Program-made: the position numbers and the translations under genes | Assembly (NCBI RefSeq): GCF_029589055.1 | Contig: NZ_JARQZP010000004.1 | Location: 1-57,850, forward strand | Source of the DNA: Vibrio hannami | Lineage (GTDB): Bacteria; Pseudomonadota; Gammaproteobacteria; Enterobacterales; Vibrionaceae | Direction of reading: 5' to 3' | DNA length: 57,850 nucleotides | In this document: piece after piece, positions 49,693-57,850 of the stretch | Numbering within the stretch: position 1 is the first letter of the stretch | How the letters are laid out: every line of letters begins with the position of its first letter | The notes under the pieces: model-generated | Databases searched by the model: none | Told to the model about the DNA's origin: nothing | What the model saw: only the letters and a program-made list of their open reading frames with translations

Positions 49693-50355
49693 CTAGAACT
49701 CTCGTTTTTGATAAAAATGTAGAGACACAGTATATGACAATATCAGAATCAGCAGCAGCACACAAATTAAAAGCGCGATCGCCCCCGTCTCTGTTGCATT
49801 TTGGAGAAACGCTATGATGCTTTGATTCCAGAGCCGCCGGCCCCTGGTTTAAAAATTTGAATAAGCCTGATCCTCCCAAATATGAATACGAAAAAGATCA
49901 CCATATTGGCCATTCGCGATTTTAGATAGCCATACTTGAAAATCAGCGGAAACGATATCGAACAAAACAAAGGTGACCGTGACCGCTGCGCCCAAAATTC
50001 CCGTTAAATTGAAAGAAATATCAAGCGGAGCGTTCACCAGCTTGTTGACCAGATAAACGACATAGTAGATCAGAATGGCGAACGCGGCGTACACATAGAT
50101 CGATGCGTATTTTGACAATACAATCGTGCTTTTCCTGATCGGAAGGCTGATCAGTATTTTATCGCTGTTATTTTTATCCTCCAAAGAGCTTGCGCCTAAG
50201 GCCAATTGATATGTGACGGCCAATACGCTGACCAAAAATCCGACTTGCCCGATGTTAGCGAGGGTAAAAGTGAAAAAGACCATTAATAGAATGGACAATT
50301 TTAACGCTTTTTGCATCAAAATATCTTTTTTAATAAGATGGAACATCTTGATCAC
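49693..50355 (-). CDS. ABC-2 type permease, frame-broken
   Basis: About 220 codons. GTG 50355 overlaps the ATPase stop (GTGA); ATG 50346 behind GGGAGTG is the alternative. MFHLIKKDILMQKALKLSIL, LMVFFTFTLANIGQVGFLVS, KILISLPIRKSTIVLSKYAS, IYVYAAFAILIYYVVYLVNK, LTGILGAAVTVTFVLFDI, then after a break near 49870 helices ending SLHFYQKREF. Six helices and the 'SLPIRKSTIVLSKY' motif fit ABC-2 subunits of YhcI/BcrB type. With the ATPase and a GntR regulator it forms a small operon, probably exporting an antimicrobial peptide or lipid II-binding compound. Confidence 0.8.
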
Positions 50356-51218
50356 TCCCTGCCAGTGGAAAACACCATAATATCTTCTAATGTAGGTTTT
50401 TCAATCATCACCGAATCCCCCGAATTGCTGAACGACTTCCCGCTTATGTCTGGACAGCCCTTCAAAACCAAAGCGGTTTTTCTTAAGGCCGATCAGGATG
50501 CCTTCCCCTCCTGCATGGAGCGTGTCATGACTCCCTTTGACAATGCAATATTCTTCTAAAAGCTCATCCTTTGTCTTGCTTAATACCAACTGGCCGTTAT
50601 TGATTAACGTGATATAATCGGCGACTTTTTCTAAATCTGATGTAATATGTGTCAGAAAAGAAAATCGATTTGTTTTCGTCTTCAAGCAATGTTTGCAGAA
50701 CATCGAGAAGTTCAGATCTGACAAGAGGGTCCAATCCCGAAGTCGGCTCATCCATGATAAGCAGATCTGCATGATGCGGAAAGAGCGATCGCTAATGAGA
50801 ACTTCATCTTCATCCCTTTTTGACATATGTTTAATCTGTTTCTTTAGAGGGAGGCAGGAAGTCTTTCGCATATTGCTGACAAGCGGCTTCATCCCATCTG
50901 GCGTAAAACGGGCTGATGATCCCCTTCATTTCGCTTACGGTCAGCTCTTCGTAAAAATGATTTTCATCATAAACGAAGCCGATTCTCTGTTTAATCGCGA
51001 GATTATGCCGTTCATGATCCAGACCGAAAGCATTGATTTCTCCCTGGTCTTTTTTGATTAAATTCATGATCAGTTTGATTGACATTGCTTTTCCCCGCGC
51101 CATTTGGCTCCGATCGAGCTCCACCAATATAGCCTTTTTCAAGGCTGAAATTAATGTTTTTTAATGAAAAATCTTTAAAGTTTTTCGATACATTCTTGAT
51201 TTCAATATCTTTATCCAA
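50352..51218 (-). CDS. ABC transporter ATPase, frame-broken
   Basis: About 288 codons, TTG 51218 after GGAGGGGGTGG. DIEIKNVSKNFKDFSLKNIN, Walker A GLIEPNGAGKS (read across a break near 51110), LIKKDQGEINAFGLDHERHN, RIGFVYDENHFYEELTVSEM. After breaks near 50880 and 50740 the signature/Walker B region is garbled, then SHITSDLEKVADYITLINNG QLVLSKTKDELLEEYCIVKG (H-loop). The frame ends IEKPTLEDIMVFSTGRE. It powers the ABC-2 permease encoded next; the 4-base overlap couples them. Confidence 0.8.
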
Positions 51219-51220
51219 TG

Positions 51221-51612
51221 CTACCACCCCCTCCATGCTATCAGCCTGAGCATGTCTTGGAGCTCTTTTAAAGTTAAGCCGGCAAGCTTGGCTTCTGTAA
51301 TGGCTTCAGTCATTTTTTCTTCGATCATTTTCACTTTCGTCTCCCGCAGCATCTCCGTGTTGATGGCTGCGACATACGACCCTTTTCCTGCAACGGTAAC
51401 GATAAATCCTTCTTTTTCGAGCTCGTCGCAGGCTCTTTTCGTTGTAATGACGCTTTGATTTTAAGTTCTTTGGCAAGATTTCTGATCGATGGGAGCGGCT
51501 CTGCTTCTGCCAGCTCCCCCGCTACGATTTGTTCCTTGAATTGGTTTACGATCTGCATGTAGATCGGCTCATCAGAAAAGAATTTGAAATCAATATATTC
51601 AATGCATAACAT
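51221..51612 (-). CDS. YtrA/YhcF-type GntR regulator, frame-broken
   Basis: About 130 codons from the ATG at 51612 (MLCIEYIDFKFFSDEPIYMQ IVNQFKEQIVAGELAEAEPL PSIRNLAKELKIK), then after a break near 51470 TKRACDELEKEGFIVTVAGK GSYVAAINTEML, and the C-terminal dimerisation helices KMIEEKMTEAITEAKLAGLT. The winged helix plus short helical tail is the YtrA subgroup, which usually opens ABC-transporter operons and represses them. A perfect 11-base palindrome lies 10 bases upstream of the start. Confidence 0.85.
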
Positions 51613-51622
51613 CCCTCAATTC

Positions 51623-51659
51623 GTTATTACTGTATATATACAATATAAACAGTAATAAC
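51623..51659. promoter_or_regulatory. GntR operator palindrome
   Basis: GTTATTACTGT-N15-ACAGTAATAAC, perfect 11-base arms covering the promoter of the GntR-ABC operon; the A/T-rich spacer probably contains the -10 element. Confidence 0.8.
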
Positions 51660-51880
51660 ACCGTTGTCAACCTCGCTATAAAAAAAGACCTCCGCTTGAT
51701 CTTGATATGGAGGTCTTTCATTTGAAGTAATGGCTTCCCCAGTCTGACTGTGCACGGAATCTGAACAAAAGAGATATGTTCATCAACGATAACATGTCAG
51801 TATCCATCGGCATTTTTTTCCCGTGTCTTGCAGCTGGTAGTGGCATTCCAATGGACACTGGTCTGGAAATGCGGCTGCAT
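51660..51880. other. Intergenic region with a terminator-like hairpin
   Basis: AAAGACCTCC / GGAGGTCTTT at about 51684-51718 is flanked by A and T runs. The remainder has no gene. Confidence 0.5.
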
Positions 51881-51922
51881 AAAAACAGCCGATCGCCCGT
51901 ATCATGGGGATTCGGCTGTTTC
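51881..51922 (-). terminator. Terminator of the ars operon
   Basis: On the minus strand ACAGCCGAAT ... GATCGGCTGT then TTTTTATG, directly after arsC. Confidence 0.75.
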
Positions 51923-51933
51923 TAATGGTCGTT

Positions 51934-52353
51934 TTATTCCCCTATCTCCGCAAAACGTTTGATGCGTTCGCCGATTTCATCGCGAACCCGCTGGAAAAAT
52001 GCCCATTTCTCTTCTTCGGTCCCTTCGGCTTTTGCCGGATCGTCAAAGCCCCAATGTTCCCGCTTGACGTGCGGAGGCGTCATCGGGCATTTGTCAGCCG
52101 CGTCTCCGCACAAGGTAACGACAAGGTCTGCATTGTTTAAGATGTCCGGATCAATTATATCCGACGTCTGCCCGGAAATATCGATGCCCGCTTCTTTCAT
52201 GGCTTTCACGGCCTTCGGGTTCAATCCGTGAGCTTCAATGCCCGCGCTGTATACGTCCCATTCGTCTCCGAGATGTGATTTCGCCCAGCCTTCAGCCATT
52301 TGGCTGCGGCAGGAGTTTCCTGTGCATAAAAAGTAAATCGTTTTCTTTGTCAT
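51934..52353 (-). CDS. arsC: ArsC arsenate reductase (thioredoxin-linked), intact
   Basis: 139 residues, low-molecular-weight phosphatase fold. [20 protein letters not shown] (nucleophilic Cys10 in CxxxxxCRS), [20 protein letters not shown] (Cys82 and Cys89 of the relay), [20 protein letters not shown]. Reduces arsenate to arsenite through a Cys10-Cys82-Cys89 disulfide cascade regenerated by thioredoxin. Starts 19 bases after arsB with AAAGGAGATGAT. Last gene of arsRBC; the arsenite product is pumped out by ArsB. Confidence 0.93.
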   Translation of the reverse strand: MTKKTIYFLCTGNSCRSQMAEGWAKSHLGDEWDVYSAGIEAHGLNPKAVKAMKEAGIDISGQTSDIIDPDILNNADLVVTLCGDAADKCPMTPPHVKREHWGFDDPAKAEGTEEEKWAFFQRVRDEIGERIKRFAEIGE

Positions 52354-52371
52354 TGGTTATCATCTCCTTTG

Positions 52372-53686
52372 TTAGTGAATGATCAAGAAGCCAAACATAT
52401 AGTCCGACAAGCGTGATGAAAAGCGTCGGAATCGTTAAAATGATTCCTGTTTTAAAATAAGTTCCCCAGGAAATTCTCACACCTTTCAATGAAAGGACGT
52501 GAAGCCATAAAAGTGTCGCCAGTGAGCCGATCGGCGTGATTTTCGGACCGAGGTCGGAGCCGATGACATTGGCATGGAATCGATGCTTCCCTCATGATTC
52601 CGTGGGTATCCGTGTGCTGAATGGCAAGCGCATCAATCATAACAGTCGGCATATTGTTCATGACAGAAGACAGAATTGCCGCGATAAAGCCCATGGCGAT
52701 CGTTCCGGCAAACATTCCTTGATCAGCGGCAGCTTGTATCACCTGAGAGAGGACAGCTGTTAATCCGGCGTTTCGCAAACCGTATACGACGACATACATG
52801 CCAATCGAGAAAAAGACGATCGCCCAAGGGGCGCCTTTCAGCACTTTCTTCGTTTCAACAGCCGAACTGTTTTTCGCTGCCATTATGAAAATAACGGCAA
52901 TTACCCCTGCAATGATGGATACGGGAATGGAAAAGAGCCTCGCTGACGAAATAGCCGGCTAAAAGAATGGCTAATATAAGCCATGACAAGCGGAATATCT
53001 TCTCATCTTTAATGGCTTCCTTCGGTTGTTTCACATATGTCATGTCATAATGCCGCGGGATGCTCTTTTCGGAAAAACAAATAAAGGACGGCCATGCTTG
53101 CTAAAAGTGAAAACAGATTTGGAACGATCATCCGCGCCGCATATTCAATAAAGCCGATATGAAAGAAATCTGCCGAAACGATATTGACAAGGTTGCTGAC
53201 AACAAGCGGAAGCGATGTGGTATCCGCAATAAACCCGCTCGGCTGCGATTATAAATGGAAATACGAGTGCCTCTTTGGAAATTCAGGGCGCGTACCATCG
53301 CAAGAACAATCGGTGTCAAAATCAACGCAGCCCCGTCATTGGCAAATAATGCGGCGACAATGGCGCCCAAGACGGATACGTATATAAACATCCTGATCCC
53401 GTTTCCCTTTGCTGCTTTGGCCATATGCAAGGCAGCCCACTCAAAAAATCCGATTTCATCGAGAATCAGCGAAATGATGATGGCCGCGACAAAGGTCAAT
53501 GTCGCATTCCATACGATCCCCGTGACATCCAGAACATCCTGGACATCAACGACTCCGGTGATGAAAGCCAATACGGCGCCGCCGCAGGCTGACCAGCCGA
53601 TCGATAAATTCTTCGGCTGCCAAATCACGAGTATAAGCGTCAGCAGAAAAAATCACGGCTGCTAAAATCGTTGAAGACAATTTCAT
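52372..53686 (-). CDS. arsB: ArsB arsenite efflux permease, frame-broken
   Basis: About 435 codons, twelve helices. ATG 53686 after [22 protein letters not shown], then [100 protein letters not shown] in shifted frame, [80 protein letters not shown]. The NDGAAL and NNMPTVM motifs are diagnostic of ArsB/ACR-like Na/H-fold permeases. Breaks near 53650, 53240, 53070, 52900 and 52600. Exports As(III) and Sb(III). Confidence 0.9.
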
Positions 53687-53750
53687 TCCTCCTTTATGCT
53701 ATGTATCAAATCTTTTATATAAGCAAATTGTTATATGGTTCGGTGGAAGA

Positions 53751-54158
53751 TTAGTGCGGCCTGCACGGCTTGCAGAGCGCTTCACCGTCCGGCGAATCTG
53801 TTTGTGCAAAACCCTAGCCGCATGACACTGGCTTTGCTTTTTTGTTTGACCGCTTGAAGAACATCATCCTCTAATTGATTGAGAACGGCTTCTACTAATT
53901 CGCGTTCCGGAAAATCGTCACGCAGTGAATAAAAACGCCACTGTTCCCTTCGGTCTTCCTTGATCATGTCCGCCTGTTTCAATTTGCGGATATGCTGGCT
54001 GACCGCGGGCTGGCTCGTTTCGAACATGTCGACGAGCTGACAAACGCAATACGGTTTTTTCTTGAAGCAATTTCAGCATGAGCAGTCTTGTCGGGTCAGC
54101 TTAATATCTTCATACAGTTCACGGTTCTTTTGCAATCAAGCTTCGTTTGTACAGCCAT
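53751..54158 (-). CDS. arsR: ArsR arsenical-resistance repressor, frame-broken
   Basis: About 135 codons from ATG 54158: MAVQTKLDC, then after breaks near 54110 and 54060 RLLMLKLLQEKPYCVCQLVD (the CVC metal-binding motif in the alpha-3 helix), MFETSQPAVSQHIRKLKQAD MIKEDRREQWRFYSLRDDF (winged helix), and a C-terminus containing CKPCRPH in one frame. SmtB/ArsR family repressor released by arsenite. Upstream of it the sequence TTATATAA-AACATTTTCTTATATAA near 54195-54222 is a plausible operator. Divides nothing: arsB follows in the same direction. Confidence 0.85.
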
Positions 54159-54459
54159 GCCACTCCCCTCCCGCCTGATAAATGTCAACAATCATTATAT
54201 AAACATTTTCTTATATAATCAATAAGTAATTTTGTTGATTGCTTTACCGTTTTTACAGTGATAACGAATGAGGAAAGCTAAAAGCAAGAACGATCGCTTT
54301 TATGATCGATTTTCATTCCAGCCTCCCGGGATGATTTATCAAGAAATTGCAGGAATTTCAGTTTGTCCAGATGTCATGACGGAAAATGGGGCGGAAAAAA
54401 TAAAATCTCCGCTTTGGAGGCACCCTAATTCGAGAATCCGTTGAACAGGCGGGATATCC
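54159..54459. other. Intergenic region with ArsR operator-like repeat
   Basis: The repeat ATTATATAAACATTTTCTTA TATAAT spans about 54196-54221. Nothing else recognised. Confidence 0.45.
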
Positions 54460-55194
54460 ATGAACCTCAGCATTATGACGTTTAATATTCATCATGGAAA
54501 GGGAAGCGACCGGCGCCTTGATCTGCGAAGGATGGCGCGATTTAAATTGCCAAAGAAAGCGGGGCCGATATCATCGGTCTTAATGAAGTGGATCGGCATT
54601 TCTCCAAAAGAAGCCGCTATGAAGATCAGATCAGCTGGGCTGGCGAAAGAGCTGAAGATGGAGCATGCGTACTGCCCTTCTCTGTCGCTGCGCTGCAGAA
54701 TGCTCTTTCACCGGCAAGACAATATGGAAATGCCCTTTTGACGCGGTTTCCGGGATTGTGGATGAACGGCATCATAAGTTTGATTTTGTCCGAGGGGTGA
54801 TTGAGGGGAAGGTCATTGCTTGAAACAGCCGTGCAGATCGATGGGCGGCTGGTTTATCTGTTTGTCACGCATGTAAGTTTAAATCCCTTTCTTCATAGAA
54901 AAAACAAACCGGCTACATCGTCAGAAGGATCAAACAGCTTGATCAGCCCGCGATTGTATTGGGTGACTGGAATATGAAGCCCCGCTCCGGAGGCTGGAAA
55001 ACGGTCACAGAGCTGCTCTCCGATGTATGGGAAGCTGCCGGAGGCGGACCTGTCGGTTCATCCGTCCAGGCGTCCGAAGAAACGGCTCGACTATATCTTT
55101 GCCAGTCCTTGTCTTCAGGCGGTTCAGGCTGAAGTCGTTACCATGAATCCGGGAGCTTGACCATTTGCCGCTGAAGGCCGTGATCAAAATGTAA
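54460..55194 (+). CDS. Endonuclease/exonuclease/phosphatase-family hydrolase, frame-broken
   Basis: About 243 codons. MNLSIMTFNIHHGKGSDRRL, then DIIGLNEVDRHFSKRSRYED (the catalytic Glu), KELKMEHAYCPSLSLPL, YGNALLTRFP, LFVTHVSL, QPAIVLGDWNMKPRSGGWKT (Asp-Asn catalytic motif), YIFASP region and SDHLPLKAVIKM (catalytic Asp-His). All metal-site motifs of the DNase I-like EEP fold are readable. Breaks near 54545, 54660, 54740, 54830 and 55080. May act on phospholipids, nucleic acids or inositol phosphates; no specific substrate evident. Confidence 0.8.
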
Positions 55195-55224
55195 AAGGAC
55201 GGACAGATGCCGTCCTTTTACGCC
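55193..55224. terminator. Shared terminator of the EEP gene and glcU
   Basis: AAAAGGACGG-ACAGATG-CCGTCCTTTT, a perfect stem overlapping both stop regions. Confidence 0.85.
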
Positions 55225-56067
55225 TTTGGCATCCCTAACAATACGCCGGCTGTTACGATTAATATAATCCCGATGATAATCCCGATCAGCTGGCGTCTTG
55301 TCTTTTTCTCGCCAAGCAGAATGATTCCGCCGAGCGTAGAGATGATGATCCCCATCTGTGATAAAGAAAAACTGGTCGCTACACCGACCCGCGGCTGGGA
55401 AATGAATAAAAACATATTTCCCGCCGCCCAGACTAAACCGGGAATAATATTTTTAATTACATAAAAATTAAACGGATGGTGTCTGAATGTAAACAGCAAT
55501 CCTCCGGCCACCATTCCGATGGCTTGAGAAAAAGAGCTGTTCAGCCGCTGACATGAAAGAAGCGCGCGACTACGATGAGCACAAGATAACCCAGTGTTGA
55601 AATCAACAAAATGATGATTCCTTTTTTCATATCTCCGTTTTTTTCTTCAGATTTTTGCCGGCGGTCTTCCAATGATGTCAATACGACTCCGGCGATGATG
55701 AAGATCAGCGCCAGTACACCGAGAACGATCGAAATCGTTGTCGCCCATTCATGAAAAACAAGGACGCCGAATAACGAGGTCGACACGAGCTGAAGCCCTG
55801 TAGAGATCGGCATTGTTTTTGAAACGCCGATCAATTGGATGCTTTTCAGCTGATTGGTTTGGCCAAGCGCCCAAAATACACCGGAAATGATACCAACCGC
55901 AAAAATTTTGGGGGATAATTCAGGTTGAACGACAAAATAGACACCGACTGAAAATTAAAGCGCCGATCGTCGTTCCAAGCACTGTGCGGTCCGCCGCCTA
56001 ATTTGACATTAAACAATACAATGCTGCCCCAGAAGATTGCGGGTAAAATGGCTAAGAAAATATCCAT
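55218..56067 (-). CDS. GlcU-family sugar uptake protein, frame-broken
   Basis: About 285 codons, ten helices (DMT superfamily). MDIFLAILPAIFWGSIVLFN VKLGGGPH, IQLIGVSKTMPISTGLQLVS, FGVLVFHEWATTISIVLGVL, DMKKGIIILLISTLGYLVLI, then after a break near 55540 NIIPGLVWAAGNMFLFISQP, RVGVATSFSLSQMGIIISTL and GGIILLGEKKTRRQLIGIII. Closest to B. subtilis GlcU/RbsU-type glucose or ribose transporters. No glucose dehydrogenase gene is adjacent. Breaks near 55970 and 55540. Start ATG 56067 behind AAAGGTTTACATTCAC is weak. Confidence 0.82.
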
Positions 56068-56132
56068 GTGAATGTAAACCTTTCTTTTGTGTCTTTACTT
56101 CTTAAGGTTTACTGAAACGGAATTTTTAAAAC

Positions 56133-56166
56133 AAAAAAATACCCCGAAATGACATTCGGGAGTATC
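56133..56166 (-). terminator. Terminator of the glycosidase gene
   Basis: On the minus strand CCCGAATG-T-CATTTCGGG followed by TATTTTTTTG, a few bases beyond the proposed stop. Confidence 0.75.
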
Positions 56167-56174
56167 CACTTGTT

Positions 56175-57801
56175 TCAAACCGGATGCACGTTTTTGAAAA
56201 CAAAATCCCGTCATACTGCTGGGCGGGGATGAAGGACATCCGCATACCGCCGCCTTCAAACACCCTCCACTTTTTTCTGCCCCCATTCCAGATTGCATGG
56301 TATAAACGAATTTTGCTGTGGCGAGTACGAGCTGCCATTCGATATGTGTTGGATTGATTTTTTTTAATCGGCTAATCCCGCCCATTGTAATCACCCATTC
56401 TTCCTTCTTTTGCGTACAAACCGAGAACAAAACCGTCTTCCTTTTCATAAACGCCGGCAGGTTTTTCAGCCGCTATTTGATCCATAAAGCCGGAACCCGC
56501 TTCCGTCAACTCTTTGTACGGTTCTTTTTCGACGGAAGGTCCTGCCGTTCTTTCTTTTTGTCAGGAAGGGTCATGAGATGTTTCCCGCTTTGAATTGAGC
56601 CAGGGCATTTCGGGAATCAGAGCGGGTGCGGTACAGGTCACTCGTCAGCCTGTCTTTGACGCCGAGCGGGTTGCGGTTTAAATCCTTCAGGCTGAAATGA
56701 ATGCTTCCTGACACATGCGATGTGCGGTTTAAGGCGATCTGCCTTGGGTATTCTTCGGGATCGGACCAGGCCGGATCAGAGTTGTTGATTTTATAGGCTG
56801 CTTGTCCAATATATAAATGAACGGGGCGGTTATTGACTTCATTCTTCCACCAGTCGACTAAGATGTCATAGGCTGCCGGGGCAAAACCGATGCTCCAGTA
56901 AATTTGCGGGGCAATGTAATCGAGGTATCCTTTTGAATCCATTCTCTCGTATCTGCGTAAAGATCGTCATAATTGGTCATTCCTGCTGTCGTGTTCGATC
57001 CTGTCGGGTCATCTGCTTTGTTCCGCCAGACGCCGAACGGACTAATTCCGAATTGACCGGTTTTTGTTTTTTAATAGCGCTGTTGATCTGTTTAACGAGC
57101 TTGTCGATGCTGTCTCTCCGCCAATCCTCAATATTGGCAAAGCGGTCTTTTCCCGTATTGTTCATACGTATCAAAGTCGGGGAATTCTTTGCCCGCTATC
57201 TTATACGGGTAAAATAGTCATCCATGTGAACAGCGTCTATGTCATAGTTTTTGACGACTTCCTCTATTCCTTTGACGATAAAATCCTGCGCTTTTGGAAT
57301 GCCGGGATTGTAGAACAGCTGGCTTCCGTAGGCGACAACCCAGTCCGGATGCTTTCTCGCCGGATGATCTGCTGACAGCCTGTTCAAATCGGTATGATTC
57401 ATCGTGATTCGATAAGGGTTGAACCATGGTGAAATTCGGAGATCTCTCCGGTGCGCTTCTTCAAGCAAAAAAACAAAGCGGATCATATCCCGGGTCTTTT
57501 CCTTGGACCCCTGTTAAATATTCAGACCATGGTCCGTATGCGCGGAAGGATAAAAGGCGTCAGCCGTCGGTTTGATCTGAACGACGACAGCGTTCATTCC
57601 CATCTCTGTCACATCATTCAGCAGCTTCAGGTACCCTTTCTGCTGCTCCACTGTGAGGCCCTTTTGCGAAGGCCAGTCGATGTTTGTGACAGCGGCGATC
57701 CACACCGCCCGGAATTCCCTGATTGGCTGTTTTCGCACATCACGTTCATGAGCATCCAATTCCTTTAGAAAAATTCTGAACTTTCTGTTATTATATGTCA
57801 A
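56175..57801 (-). CDS. GHL10/DUF187-type glycosidase (YngK-like), frame-broken
   Basis: About 540 codons. N-terminal KQPIREFRAVWIAAVTNIDW PSQKGL opens the (beta/alpha)8 barrel, followed by AVVVQIKPTADAFYPSAHTD HG, ISPWFNPYRITMNHTDLNRL, WVVAYGSQLFYNPGIPKAQD, YDIDAVHMDDYFTR (the likely catalytic Asp region), YLDYIAPQIYWSIGFAPAAY. The end is uncertain because three frames are open; a frame giving GILF..KNVHPV stops at 56175, before the terminator. Starts with TTG at 57801 or 57768 (AAAGGAATTGG). No signal peptide is visible, so it may be cytoplasmic or its N-terminus is broken. Similar to B. subtilis YngK. Breaks near 57490, 57200, 56940 and 56570. Confidence 0.75.
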
Positions 57802-57850
57802 AACGGTGCATTTCAGAGCTTGATAACAGGCTAAGACTTTTTGTGTCTTA

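Noticed and set aside
1..57850. CRISPR arrays, T-box or other known riboswitches, tRNA or rRNA genes
   Set aside because: I looked for regular repeats, T-box GGTGGNACCGCG-type motifs and rRNA-like stretches and saw none; a covariance search would be decisive.

Overview
The window looks like chromosomal DNA from a Bacillus of the B. subtilis / B. licheniformis type. Almost every recognisable product has a close B. subtilis-group counterpart: YbcF/DabAB, Rap-Phr, SigZ, ManRPA, NarGHJIK, EbrAB, ArsRBC, AzlCD and GlcU-like proteins. A valine-catabolic cluster and an intact-length fused betaine-type ABC permease make a B. licheniformis-group strain more likely than B. subtilis itself. That placement is inference from gene content. 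No rRNA, tRNA or CRISPR array was seen.

The main caveat is that most genes longer than a few hundred bases are broken by single-base frameshifts, while the amino acids on either side still align well with the known family. This affects unrelated housekeeping genes throughout (narG, narH, manA, sodA, mmsA, dabA). It fits an uncorrected long-read assembly far better than mass decay. I annotate such genes over their full reconstructed span and say where the frame breaks. A few loci are damaged in ways indels cannot explain: uvrX, a Tn3-type transposase, yolD, a PaaI-like thioesterase and hmp. These are called remnants.

Layout. 0-3.2 kb: debris of mobile DNA (UvrX tail, Tn3 transposase tail) and a small secreted YolA-like protein. 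3.2-8.6 kb: an inorganic-carbon uptake operon on the minus strand (DUF2294 protein, DabB, DabA, YbcF) with two terminator-like hairpins, one abutting the first ribosome binding site and one before dabB. 8.6-12.7 kb: accessory stretch with an Mrr_N winged-helix protein, an unknown small protein, a YolD remnant and a Rap-Phr quorum-sensing pair whose pro-peptide carries the candidate signal EKAIT twice. 12.7-16.6 kb: AzlCD amino-acid exporter, divergent from a MocR regulator with two matching palindromic operators, then a DUF2262 protein. 16.8-19.3 kb: ABC importer with fused permease and binding protein. 19.5-29.5 kb: anaerobic nitrate respiration (hemerythrin-like protein, narIJHG, a stand-alone PAS protein coupled to narK) and a rearranged hmp.

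29.6-36.6 kb: small secreted proteins, then valine degradation (acyl-CoA dehydrogenase, MmsB, MmsA, crotonase, 3-hydroxyisobutyryl-CoA hydrolase). 37.2-44.2 kb: aldo/keto reductase, SigZ and the mannose PTS locus manA-manP-manR with paired ManR-like sites and a cre site. 44.7-47.4 kb: TetR-EbrAB efflux, CcdA, DUF3817. 47.4-49.7 kb: azoreductase and Mn-superoxide dismutase, divergent from a SufR-like cysteine-rich regulator. 49.7-51.7 kb: YtrA-type GntR regulator with an ABC ATPase and permease. 51.9-54.2 kb: arsRBC. 54.5-57.8 kb: endonuclease/exonuclease/phosphatase-family protein, GlcU-like sugar transporter and a GHL10-type glycosidase.

The observations most worth following up are the tandem leader hairpins of the carbon-uptake operon, the PAS protein inside the nitrate operon, the double-signal Phr, the hmp rearrangement, and the SufR-like regulator facing sodA.
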